A stretch of DNA of 9,723 bases, taken from positions 1 to 9,723 of the forward strand of contig CAZJOM010000116.1 of assembly GCA_964547645.1 (NCBI GenBank), read 5' to 3'. The DNA comes from SZUA-430 sp964547645 (GTDB lineage Bacteria > Pseudomonadota > Alphaproteobacteria > Micropepsales > Micropepsaceae). The notes below the pieces were generated by a model. It was given only the letters and a program-made list of their open reading frames with translations, made no database searches and was not told where the DNA came from. Numbering within the stretch: the stretch's first letter is position 1; every line of letters starts with the position of its first letter. The translations under genes were made by a program, and so were the position numbers. This document shows positions 1-6,393 of this stretch, piece by piece.

Positions 1-581
1 TCCGGCCAGCGTTCGGCGAGTTTGAGGCGGCGGGCGATGGCTGCCCTGCCCTCTTTGTCGAGGTCGGGCCATAAGGCGACCGCAAGGTCGACTTGCACCG
101 ATGTCAGTTTCCGTTCCGCGGGCGCGACTTGGAGCGCGAGTGCGAGTGCGGCCGCTGCTTCGCGTTCGTGTTCGAGGCGAAACTCGGTGATGGCGAGGCG
201 GGTCCAGGCGTAGGCATCGGAGGGCGAGGCCGACAATCCCAAGCGCAAATCGCGTCTGGCGGCAGTGAGGCGTGTCGTGGCGCGCAACGAGCGCAGGCCG
301 ATCTGTTGGGCCGTGAGCATCTGCACGAACGCCGCGCGGCTCAAATCCGCGCGAACCGGCGAGGTGCGCAGCGCTTGGATCAGCGCGTCGAGTTCGACCA
401 CGGTGCCGGCTTTGCCGCGCGCAACTTCGGCGTAGCGCGGTTCAGCTTCGGCGAAGTGCCAACTGGGCAGGAGGAACATCGCGCCATAGACCAAGAGCCA
501 CGACGCGAATGCCGCCGCCAAAACGCCGGCGACGATCGCCTCACTCGCTATAGTATTTCGCGTAGTTGCCACCGTACCCAT
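1..581 (-). CDS. Partial single-pass membrane protein with TPR-like region, EPS-cluster associated (C-terminus beyond left edge)
   Basis: An open frame of 193 codons with no stop runs off the left edge. It starts at an ATG (581-579) inside the 3' end of the co-polymerase gene, overlapping it by 41 bp in another frame. Residues 1-14 are polar, residues about 16-38 form one hydrophobic membrane segment (IVAGVLAAAFASWLLVYGAMF), and the rest is soluble and alanine/leucine/arginine-rich. Residues about 109-159 look like a helical pair of TPR type (ASPSDAYAWTRLAITEFRLE, then a second helix ending at VAPAERK). The predicted topology is a short cytoplasmic N-terminus with a periplasmic helical domain. 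No clear Shine-Dalgarno precedes the ATG, so translation is probably coupled to the upstream gene. The function is unknown; position suggests an accessory role in EPS assembly or export. The frame uses G/C-rich third positions like its neighbours. I am confident it is a gene, much less so of the exact start. Confidence 0.72.
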   Translation of the reverse strand, partial: MGTVATTRNTIASEAIVAGVLAAAFASWLLVYGAMFLLPSWHFAEAEPRYAEVARGKAGTVVELDALIQALRTSPVRADLSRAAFVQMLTAQQIGLRSLRATTRLTAARRDLRLGLSASPSDAYAWTRLAITEFRLEHEREAAAALALALQVAPAERKLTSVQVDLAVALWPDLDKEGRAAIARRLKLAERWP

Positions 582-2796
582 ACGCCGAGTTGCCGTAACC
601 ATAGATCGCGTGGCGGCGCAGATCGGCCTGCGTCAGCACGGTACCTGCGATATCCACGTTCGCGTCACGCAGCAGCTTGATGCCGCTCAAGACCGCTTCG
701 CGCGGGGTCGCATCCCACCTTACGGCGAAGATGACCTTGTCCGCCAGACGCGCCAGCATACGCGTGTCCGAGACCGGCAAAACCGGTGCGGCGTCGATGA
801 TGACCAGGTCGTAGTGGTCGCGCAATGCTTGAACCAGGCTTTTCATCGCGAGCGACGACAGCAAGTCAGCCGGATTGGCGGGCGGCATCGCCACCCCTAC
901 GAACTCCAGCGTCGAAATCGGATCGCGCATCAGAACATTGGCCAGGTCGCGCTTGCCGGCGAGGACTTCGACGAGGCCGGCTTCCGGCGGGCGGGGCGAG
1001 AACTGCTCGCCGACGCTTGGGTGACGCAGGTCGCCGTCGATCAGCAGGACGCGCGCACCGCTCTTCGCGGCGAGGCGGCCCAGGCTGACGGCGAGCGACG
1101 TCTTGCCTTCATTCGGGACGGCGGAGGTGATGACGACAACCTTTGGCGGCTTGTCGACGTTTGAGAGTTGCAGGCCCGCGTAGAGCGAGCGGATGGACTC
1201 GCTGAACACCGAAAGCGGCTTCTGGATCACGCGATCGGCAACGTGCTTGGCGTTCTTGATTGCAGGAACGACCGCCAAATTCGAGAGGCGCGTGGCGCGT
1301 TCGATCTCCGGGCCGATGCGGAAGCCGTTGTCGAGGCGCTCCAACATCAGTGCGAGCAGCATGCCCATGACGCCGGCACCGAACAGGGTCACGCCCATGA
1401 TGAGCGGCTTGTTCGGGAAGCTGGGGTCGAGCGGGACAGCGGCCTTTTGAATCGTGCGCGCGTCGGGCGTTTGAATTTGGTCTTTGTCTTCGGTCGCTTT
1501 GAAGCGGGCTTGAAACGTGTCGTAGAGCGTGCGGTTCGCCTCCGCGTCGCGTTCCAATTCGCGTAGCTTGATCGACGCCTTGCCTTGCGTGTTGGCGGTG
1601 CCTTGGATTTCGCGGAGCGAGGATTCAAGCGAGCTCAGCCGCGCGCGGGCGATCGCGACTTCGTTGCTCAAGTTGCGGATGATGCGCTTGACCTCTTCTT
1701 CGATCTTGGCGTCGAGGTTCTTACGCTCGTCGCGGAGCGCGATCATCTGCGGGTGGCGGTCGCCGTATTTCGTGGCGAGCTCTGCCTCCTTGCGCATCAG
1801 CTCCGCCTGCTGACCGCGCAGCGTCGAGATCAGCGGCGAGTTGATCACCGAGGCGATCGAGTCGACATTACTGCCGGCGTTGTAGAGCGAGTTGACCTGT
1901 TTGTACTTTGCTTCCTGCTCCGCCAGGTTCGAGCGCGCGAGGACGATTTGACCGTTCAGTTCGGAGAGTTGTTCGTTGGCGAGCGAGTTGCCGCCCTTCC
2001 CGTCCGTCAGGTCGTGCTCGGCTTTGTATTGCTCGACCGCGCTTTCGGAGGCGCGAACTTGTTCTGCCAGTTGACCCAAGCGCTCGTTCAGCCAATCGGT
2101 CGTGCGCTTGGCGGCGTCGAACTTGGTTTCCAGCTGATCGACGATGTATTGGTCGGCGAGCGCGTTGGCGATCAAGGCCGCCTTCTCGCGATCGGGGGAG
2201 TCGAACGTCACTTTGATGACGGACGAACGGCCCTGGGCCGCGACCGTCAGCTTCGCACCGAAGCGGCGTAGAATAGCCGGGTCGACGGTTGTGACCTTCT
2301 CGTTCGCGCCGGCCGTGATCTTTCGCTTCGGGCTGGAGAACCAGTTCAACGGGTTCAGGTTCGACAGCAAGGATCCTTCAGCGCGCGAGGGGTCGAATTC
2401 GGGATCGCGGGTCAGGTTCAGCTTAAGCACCACGCGCTCAGCCAGCGACCAGGAGCGCAGGATTTGGATCTGATTTTCGATCGTCGCCGAATCCATCGGC
2501 AGGCCGGCCAGGAACGACTCCTGGTCCAGAACCTTGTTTTCGCGCTGTCCGACCATGAGCAACGTCGAGGCGCTGTAGATCGGGGTCATCTGCACGACGA
2601 CGATCCCGGCCAAGGTCATGCAGATTGCGATCGTGCCTAGGATCGTCCAACGCCGCGCCATGAAGACGCGCAGGAGGGAGCGCAAATCGAATTCGGCTTG
2701 CGGCGCGTCGTCGTGCTGCGGCGCCGGTTGGGCCACGTCGGGCTCAAGCGCCGCTGGTTGGTGAAGGCGGTGAACTTTCATTTCGGGTCTCAACAT
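541..2796 (-). CDS. Wzc/GumC-type polysaccharide co-polymerase with fused tyrosine autokinase
   Basis: Inner-membrane protein of the polysaccharide co-polymerase/BY-kinase family, which controls chain length and export of EPS by autophosphorylation cycles. Order of parts in the 751 residues: cytoplasmic N-terminus; membrane segment about 51-70; Wzz-type periplasmic domain from about 70; long coiled coil about 225-430; GNVR-like part and proline-rich stretch (AAVPLDPSFPNKPL, about 452-465); second membrane segment about 465-486; cytoplasmic kinase about 530-730. The kinase has the Walker A motif SAVPNEGKTS (558-567), Walker A' VLLIDGDLRHP (583-593) and Walker B LVIIDAAPV (664-672). The tail carries seven tyrosines (732, 734, 739, 741, 745, 748, 749), the usual autophosphorylation cluster. 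The length suits one-piece proteobacterial co-polymerase kinases. The start is uncertain: an ATG five codons in (2781) has a GAG about 9 bases upstream, while the one used has no obvious ribosome site. All kinase motifs are intact, so it should be active. Confidence 0.95.
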   Translation of the reverse strand: MLRPEMKVHRLHQPAALEPDVAQPAPQHDDAPQAEFDLRSLLRVFMARRWTILGTIAICMTLAGIVVVQMTPIYSASTLLMVGQRENKVLDQESFLAGLPMDSATIENQIQILRSWSLAERVVLKLNLTRDPEFDPSRAEGSLLSNLNPLNWFSSPKRKITAGANEKVTTVDPAILRRFGAKLTVAAQGRSSVIKVTFDSPDREKAALIANALADQYIVDQLETKFDAAKRTTDWLNERLGQLAEQVRASESAVEQYKAEHDLTDGKGGNSLANEQLSELNGQIVLARSNLAEQEAKYKQVNSLYNAGSNVDSIASVINSPLISTLRGQQAELMRKEAELATKYGDRHPQMIALRDERKNLDAKIEEEVKRIIRNLSNEVAIARARLSSLESSLREIQGTANTQGKASIKLRELERDAEANRTLYDTFQARFKATEDKDQIQTPDARTIQKAAVPLDPSFPNKPLIMGVTLFGAGVMGMLLALMLERLDNGFRIGPEIERATRLSNLAVVPAIKNAKHVADRVIQKPLSVFSESIRSLYAGLQLSNVDKPPKVVVITSAVPNEGKTSLAVSLGRLAAKSGARVLLIDGDLRHPSVGEQFSPRPPEAGLVEVLAGKRDLANVLMRDPISTLEFVGVAMPPANPADLLSSLAMKSLVQALRDHYDLVIIDAAPVLPVSDTRMLARLADKVIFAVRWDATPREAVLSGIKLLRDANVDIAGTVLTQADLRRHAIYGYGNSAYGYGGNYAKYYSE

Positions 2797-2820
2797 CGCG
2801 GCGCGACACTAGCGAATGGC

Positions 2821-2853
2821 CGACGGCTACGCATCGTGCGGCGCGCAGCGTCG
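2821..2853 (-). other. Intergenic hairpin without T-tract, between beta-barrel and co-polymerase genes
   Basis: In the 80-bp gap between the two genes, CGACGCTGCGC and GCGTAGCCGTCG (minus strand) can pair as an 11-bp stem with one bulged C and one G-U pair around a 10-base loop. No run of T follows, so it is not a standard intrinsic terminator. It could stabilise or process the transcript, or partly attenuate it. The pairing is seen in the sequence; the role is inference. Confidence 0.35.
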
Positions 2854-2876
2854 CCCCCTTCGTCCACAGACACGCA

Positions 2877-4169
2877 TCACATCTTGCCCGTGAGAGAGAA
2901 CTGAAATTGACCTGAGGAGTATTCGAAGTCGAGATCGTTTGAATTGCGGTTGACGAACTCCCACCCGGCGTCGAAGTGCAGATTATTGTTGATAAGGAAA
3001 CGCCCACCGAGCGAGCCGTGCAGGATCTCGTCGTTGCGGGCGATGTCCAAATAGGACGCGTTCTCGTAGCCAAGACGCCCGCTCAAGATCACATTGCGCA
3101 GAAGTTCATGATCGACGCCGACCTCGCCGCGCGTCGAGACGTAGCCGGAGGCCGAGCCGATGGACGTATCTTCGATCGCGCGCGCAGCATCCATGCTGAT
3201 GGTGGTCAGCATGGTGGGGAACCACTTCAAGCCGGCACCGAACGCCAACTCGCCGGCGTCGGCGAAGGTGGTGTCGTCGAAGCTGCGCAAAGTGTAGCCC
3301 GCGAAGATCTCGCCTTCGAGCATGTGGGTCATTTGGAACTCAAAGCCGCCGTCGATGCCCACGCCGCTGGAGTCACGATTGTGGCCGGCATCGTCGACAG
3401 CGTCGACGTAGTCGTGCTCGTCGATCCGGCCGCGCAGGAACACAGCGGTGTCGCTGCTGACTTCGGTTGCCGCTTTGACGAAGACTTCGGTCACCGTGCG
3501 GTCGCGGTCGTCGTTGTTGAACGCAGGGGCCCCACCATCGACTCTTTGGACGTCTTCGAAGTCGTAGTCGTCGAGGCTGGCGCCGAGCGATAGGCGCACG
3601 CGGTTCAGCGTGTGATTGATCTCCGCGCCGAAGCCCGTGCGTGTGTACGGTGTGGGCTCGGCCGGATCGGCGGCGGCGAGGCCGCCGGTCACGTCGGTTC
3701 CGCGCGGTTCGTGCTGATCCAGGTAGTGCGCGTTCGCCTTAATATCCGTGCCGCGCACGATGTCGATGCGAGTGCTCAGGCCGAGGTCGAAATCGGTGCG
3801 ATCTTCGCTGCCTTGGCTCGAGAACGAGTAGGTCTTGGCGGCTGCCGTCAGTAACAATTCGTGCCGCGACCAGGACGACTGCAGCCGCAGCAGCGGCGAG
3901 ACCATGTAAAAATAATCCGAGGTGGTCTTGGCACTGTCGTTGAAGACGTTGTCGGTGTAGCCGACCCCAGCTGCGAGCGACGGATACATAAAGAACGAGC
4001 CCATGCGCACGCCGCGGGCGTCGTATTCGGGCCGCGCGCGGGTCAAGACATTGGCGGCCGAGCCCGTGTCAGGATCGTCGGCACGCGCTTGTGGCACGCT
4101 GCAAACGAGCGCGCAAAGCGCAGCTATGGCGATCCCCAGTGGTCGCACGCTTAGTTCTCCCAATCGCAC
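2877..4169 (-). CDS. Outer-membrane beta-barrel protein (BBP2/putative porin type), EPS export
   Basis: A 430-residue exported protein. The signal peptide has a hydrophobic core (LGIAIAALCALVCS) and a likely cleavage after PQARA at about residue 30. The mature part alternates polar and hydrophobic residues in short segments joined by acidic loops, as in outer-membrane barrels, and it contains the hallmark opening of the BBP2 beta-barrel family: RPEYDARGVRMGSFFMYPS then AAGVGYTDNVF (about 46-76). The final strand is SSGQFQFSLTGKM, ending in Met rather than the classical aromatic residue. Barrels of this family often sit in EPS clusters. Flanked by an OPX lipoprotein and a co-polymerase, it may be the outer-membrane channel. 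The start is GTG at 4169; a second GTG at 4148 has a better ribosome site (GGGAGAA, 6 bases upstream) and gives a more typical signal peptide, MRPLGIAIAALC, so the protein may begin there (423 residues). Confidence 0.88.
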   Translation of the reverse strand: MRLGELSVRPLGIAIAALCALVCSVPQARADDPDTGSAANVLTRARPEYDARGVRMGSFFMYPSLAAGVGYTDNVFNDSAKTTSDYFYMVSPLLRLQSSWSRHELLLTAAAKTYSFSSQGSEDRTDFDLGLSTRIDIVRGTDIKANAHYLDQHEPRGTDVTGGLAAADPAEPTPYTRTGFGAEINHTLNRVRLSLGASLDDYDFEDVQRVDGGAPAFNNDDRDRTVTEVFVKAATEVSSDTAVFLRGRIDEHDYVDAVDDAGHNRDSSGVGIDGGFEFQMTHMLEGEIFAGYTLRSFDDTTFADAGELAFGAGLKWFPTMLTTISMDAARAIEDTSIGSASGYVSTRGEVGVDHELLRNVILSGRLGYENASYLDIARNDEILHGSLGGRFLINNNLHFDAGWEFVNRNSNDLDFEYSSGQFQFSLTGKM

Positions 4170-4202
4170 ACCCCACCAAGGACATGCGTAAGCTTAAGTC
4201 TC

Positions 4203-4236
4203 CGCGCTCTGCGGCTTATCCTGCCGCTTGAGCGCG
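4203..4236 (-). other. Strong two-part hairpin between secreted-protein and beta-barrel genes (terminator-like, no T-tract)
   Basis: Beginning 10 bases after the stop of the small secreted gene, the minus strand has CGCGCT, CAA, GCGGC, loop AGGATAA, GCCGC, AG, AGCGCG: a perfect 6-bp outer stem and a perfect 5-bp inner stem separated by a 3/2 internal loop. The following bases (GAGACTTAAGC) contain no T-run, so rho-independent termination would be weak. An attenuator or an RNA-stability element that sets different levels for the barrel and the genes before it fits equally well. Confidence 0.45.
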
Positions 4237-4246
4237 CTTCCTCTCG

Positions 4247-4672
4247 TCACTGCGCGCTTGGCGAGTCGCCGGCGACTCCAAGTGCAGCGAACGAACCAAC
4301 GTAAATTTCGGCACTTGCAGTGCCGCCTTCGGGCTTCGCGGCGATGCGGCCGCCGGCGAAGGCCATATCCAGGCGCGTTGTGTCCTTGCCCTTTTTGTAG
4401 AGGGCGAAACCGTCCGCGATTGCTTGTTGATTGGCGCAGCGTCCAAGATCGCCCAAGAACGTGGCCACCCCAAAGGCTTCGGCGACTTCTTCGGGCGCAT
4501 AGGCTTCGTCGGTCGCCAGTGTGGCTAAGGACGCCGTTAGGGCATTGAGATCGGGGGCCGCGCAGATCGCGTTCGCGAGTTCGTTAATTGGGTCGTTGGC
4601 CGCCCAAGCGGCTCCGGCGCTGAGCACAATCGCAGTCACGGACATGGCTCGGCGGATGGACGGCACGAACAT
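4247..4672 (-). CDS. Small secreted/periplasmic protein of unknown function, EPS-cluster associated
   Basis: A 141-residue protein that I do not recognise. It starts with a clear Sec signal peptide: a positive N-region (MFVPSIRRAM), a hydrophobic core (SVTAIVLSAGAA) and an AWA cleavage site at about residue 24. The mature 117 residues are alanine-rich and mostly helical, with two cysteines (37 and 79) that could form a disulfide in the periplasm. The C-terminal third (from about 100) looks more strand-like (TASAEIYVGSFAALGV). The frame extends upstream to 4771, but ATG 4672 is preferred: GGGGAG lies 8 bases before it and the signal peptide begins there. It sits between the OPX lipoprotein and the beta-barrel, so a role as a periplasmic accessory of the export channel is reasonable inference. 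A competing frame at 4216-4500 is arginine/proline-rich and looks like a shadow. Confidence 0.75.
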   Translation of the reverse strand: MFVPSIRRAMSVTAIVLSAGAAWAANDPINELANAICAAPDLNALTASLATLATDEAYAPEEVAEAFGVATFLGDLGRCANQQAIADGFALYKKGKDTTRLDMAFAGGRIAAKPEGGTASAEIYVGSFAALGVAGDSPSAQ

Positions 4673-4742
4673 GGCGCTGGCTCCCCGCAGAAAAGGCCCA
4701 CCAAAAGAAAGGCCAAACGGCTTCGTGTTGATTCGCCTTAAG

Positions 4743-4771
4743 AATCTACCCGGGAGGGGCGGATGCACCAA
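4743..4771 (-). promoter_or_regulatory. Candidate sigma70-like promoter for the small secreted gene
   Basis: On the minus strand, TTGGTG (4771-4766) and TAGATT (4748-4743) are separated by 17 bases. The -10 matches 4 of 6 consensus bases; the -35 matches mainly in TTG. It would start transcription near 4736, about 60 bases before the ATG at 4672. Weak pattern evidence only. Confidence 0.25.
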
Positions 4772-4830
4772 ATGAAAGTGGCTCCATGTCCCGAAGCCTC
4801 AACATCTAGCAATCTGGCCGCGTAATGGTT

Positions 4831-4848
4831 GTCCACATGCACGCGGAC
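4831..4848 (-). other. Short hairpin just after the OPX gene
   Basis: Six bases after the OPX stop codon the minus strand reads GTCCGC, loop GTGCAT, GTGGAC: a 6-bp stem with one G-U pair. No T-run follows. It resembles the hairpins after two other genes of this cluster, and may mark a transcript end or processing point. Confidence 0.25.
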
Positions 4849-4854
4849 CGAGGA

Positions 4855-5412
4855 CTAGAAGAAGCGTTCCGGAATCCGGATTTCGTCACCGGGAAGCACG
4901 GTGGTCTGCGGGGTGACGTCGACTTTGAATTTCTTACCGCTGCGGGTGATTTCGACTGTGCTCTCACTGGCGCGATAGGTGTAGCCCTCGGCCAATGCGA
5001 CCGCTTTTTGCACGGTCATGCCGCTGACAAAGGCGTATTGGCCGGGCTTTTTCACTTCGCCAAGGACGTAGATCGGCCGGAAACTTGTGACTTCGGCGGT
5101 CACGCGAGGGTCGCGCAAAATTTGCGCGTCACGCAGTTTTCCTGCGTAGACGTTTTCGAGTTCACGCAGCGTCATGCCTTTGACGGAGATCTGGCCGATG
5201 AATGGTGTGGCCAAGACACCGGAACTGTCGACGACGAATTCACCCGACAAGTCGGGTTCGCCGAAAACCGTGATCTTCACCTTGTCCTCTGCACCTAAGC
5301 GATAGTCGTCAACTGCATTGGCTTGGGTTGCGGCCGGCGGCTCCTTCGACGTGCCAGCGCACGCGGCGAGCACAAGAAGCGCGGCGAAAAGTACGAACAG
5401 GCGGCGCAGCAT
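4855..5412 (-). CDS. Short OPX (Wza-like) polysaccharide export lipoprotein
   Basis: A 185-residue outer-membrane-associated lipoprotein of the polysaccharide export family, which forms the periplasmic collar through which EPS leaves the cell. The lipoprotein signal is MLRRLFVLFAALLVLAAC, with a lipobox LAAC and lipidated Cys18. The Poly_export domain spans about 36-110 (YRLGAEDKVKITVFGEPDLS at its start), followed by one SLBB domain from about 113 (YVLGEVKKPGQYAF, then MTVQKAVALAEGYTYRAS). It ends at GDEIRIPERFF, with no further SLBB domains and no C-terminal amphipathic helix such as lets full-length Wza cross the outer membrane. This makes it a short-type OPX that should need a partner pore; the beta-barrel two genes downstream is a candidate. 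The frame extends to a TTG at 5478, but ATG 5412 is chosen because the lipoprotein signal begins there. The ribosome site is weak. Confidence 0.93.
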   Translation of the reverse strand: MLRRLFVLFAALLVLAACAGTSKEPPAATQANAVDDYRLGAEDKVKITVFGEPDLSGEFVVDSSGVLATPFIGQISVKGMTLRELENVYAGKLRDAQILRDPRVTAEVTSFRPIYVLGEVKKPGQYAFVSGMTVQKAVALAEGYTYRASESTVEITRSGKKFKVDVTPQTTVLPGDEIRIPERFF

Positions 5413-5450
5413 CGTTGAGCGGTCCCGAAGGTTGGAGGCCGAAGCGGAGA

Positions 5451-5478
5451 AATAGAACGCCGACTCGGCGGCAATCAA
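5451..5478 (-). promoter_or_regulatory. Candidate promoter with embedded 13-bp dyad upstream of the OPX gene
   Basis: On the minus strand, TTGATT (5478-5473, 4 of 6 matches to a -35 box) and TCTATT (5456-5451, 4 of 6 to a -10 box) are 16 bases apart. Between them lies the perfect dyad CGCCGAGTCGGCG (5470-5458), too tight to be an RNA hairpin but of operator-like form. Transcription would start about 30 bases before ATG 5412. This would let OPX and the genes after it be expressed separately from the phosphatase. Pattern-based only. Confidence 0.3.
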
Positions 5479-5493
5479 GCCATACGGCCGTCA

Positions 5494-6249
5494 CTAACCT
5501 GTCGACAAAAAGGAACGGGTGCGACCTTCGAGGATTAGCGCGGTCAAATTTCCGGTCATGTACGCGCCGGTGTCGATGCCGATGCGATTTGGTCGCACAT
5601 CGGGGACGTCCGTCGGCGTGTGGCCATGAACGACGATATGGCCAAAGTTGGCGGGACTGTCGAGAAACTCCTCTCTTATCCACAGGAGGTCGGTTTCGCG
5701 TTGGTCCTCGAGCGGGATGCGCGGCTTCACGCCGGCATGAACGAACAGGTAGTCCCCGATCGCGACGTGCAATCTGAGGTTCTTGAAGAAGGTCAGATGA
5801 GCGTCGGGGAGCACTGAGGCGAATTCGCTGCGCGTTTGGGCCCAACTCTTTCCCGGCGTGTGCGAAACGCCGTAGCTGCGAAGCGTTTCGAGACCACCGA
5901 AATTCCTCCAAGCCTCGCCCACGGTTGGATCGCTCAAAAACTGCAGCAACGTTTCGTCGTGATTGCCTTTCAAGAAGATCGTTTCGAAGCCCGCGAAACC
6001 GTCAAGCAGGCGATCGACGACCTCAGCCGAGTGCAAACCGCGATCGACGTAGTCGCCCACAAACACAAGGGTTCTCTGACGAGCGGACGACGTGCGCGAG
6101 GTTGCATCGATCTGGTGCCAGAGATCCTCCAGCAGGTCGAGGCGGCCGTGCACGTCGCCGATGGCGGCGACGAAATGATCCGGCGGCACGGCCCCGCGCG
6201 AAGGCGCGTCCGTTTCCTTTTTCGTCAAGCCGAAGATCGACCTTATCAT
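5494..6249 (-). CDS. PPP-family metallophosphatase (serine/threonine-type protein phosphatase / ApaH-like)
   Basis: A calcineurin-like phosphoesterase with the full PPP signature, predicted to hydrolyse phosphoprotein or dinucleoside polyphosphate esters with two metal ions. Counting from ATG 6249: GDVHGR at about 31-36, GDYVDRG at 65-71, GNHDE at 95-99, the metal-binding histidine in LFVHAG at about 171, and HGHTP at about 208. All metal ligands are present, so it should be active. No signal peptide or membrane segment is seen; it is probably cytoplasmic. The start is uncertain: the frame extends to GTG 6285 and ATG 6258, but ATG 6249 has a GGA 7 bases upstream (251 residues). It is the first gene of the EPS minus-strand run, 81 bp ahead of the OPX gene. 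Bacterial PPP enzymes can act on phosphotyrosine as well as phosphoserine/threonine, so it might oppose the co-polymerase kinase; that is inference. Sequence alone does not separate protein phosphatase from Ap4A hydrolase. Confidence 0.9.
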   Translation of the reverse strand: MIRSIFGLTKKETDAPSRGAVPPDHFVAAIGDVHGRLDLLEDLWHQIDATSRTSSARQRTLVFVGDYVDRGLHSAEVVDRLLDGFAGFETIFLKGNHDETLLQFLSDPTVGEAWRNFGGLETLRSYGVSHTPGKSWAQTRSEFASVLPDAHLTFFKNLRLHVAIGDYLFVHAGVKPRIPLEDQRETDLLWIREEFLDSPANFGHIVVHGHTPTDVPDVRPNRIGIDTGAYMTGNLTALILEGRTRSFLSTG

Positions 6250-6393
6250 CGCGCACATTCCATCCGGGACGCTGCACGGCCCCACAGTCGTTTACCAAGG
6301 ACGCCGTAGCAAGGTGAGAGGTTGCGAGGTACACCATTTCGGAACAATGTGTTGTGGGAGTTGAGGAATTGCCTCATTTGCCCAGGGGGTAAA
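6250..6393. promoter_or_regulatory. Divergent intergenic region between phosphatase and TPR-oxygenase genes
   Basis: These 144 bp must hold the control signals for both divergent genes. Two imperfect dyads are visible: ACACCATT paired with AATGTGT around TCGGAAC (6331-6352, one bulge), and TGAGG-AATTG-CCTCA (6362-6376), just before the ribosome site of the plus-strand gene. I found no convincing sigma70 -35/-10 pair on either strand. The plus frame stays open from 6322, but the region does not look coding. Confidence 0.4.
6384..6389 (+). promoter_or_regulatory. Ribosome binding site fixing the TPR-oxygenase start
   Basis: AGGGGG lies 4 bases before ATG 6394. It supports that start over the upstream in-frame ATG at 6322, which has only a weak GAGG about 7 bases before it. 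Confidence 0.55.

Noticed and set aside
93..2271. Long plus-strand open frames opposite the TPR-like and co-polymerase genes (e.g. 93-680, 610-1164, 1585-2271)
   Set aside because: They are antisense to well-supported genes, arginine/glycine-rich, without recognisable domains; typical shadows in GC-rich DNA.
2976..4154. Plus-strand frames opposite the beta-barrel gene (2976-3593, 3612-3854, 3861-4154)
   Set aside because: The opposite strand has a signal peptide and family hallmarks; these frames have low-complexity valine/alanine/arginine composition and no motifs.
4216..4500. Alternative minus-strand frame overlapping the small secreted gene
   Set aside because: Lysine/arginine/serine-rich with no signal or domain, and it overlaps the 4203-4236 hairpin; the 4247-4672 frame has a signal peptide and a ribosome site.
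6322..6393. Upstream extension of the TPR-oxygenase protein to the ATG at 6322
   Set aside because: The extra 24 residues are not TPR-like; the ATG at 6394 has AGGGGG 4 bases before it, a better site than the weak GAGG before 6322.
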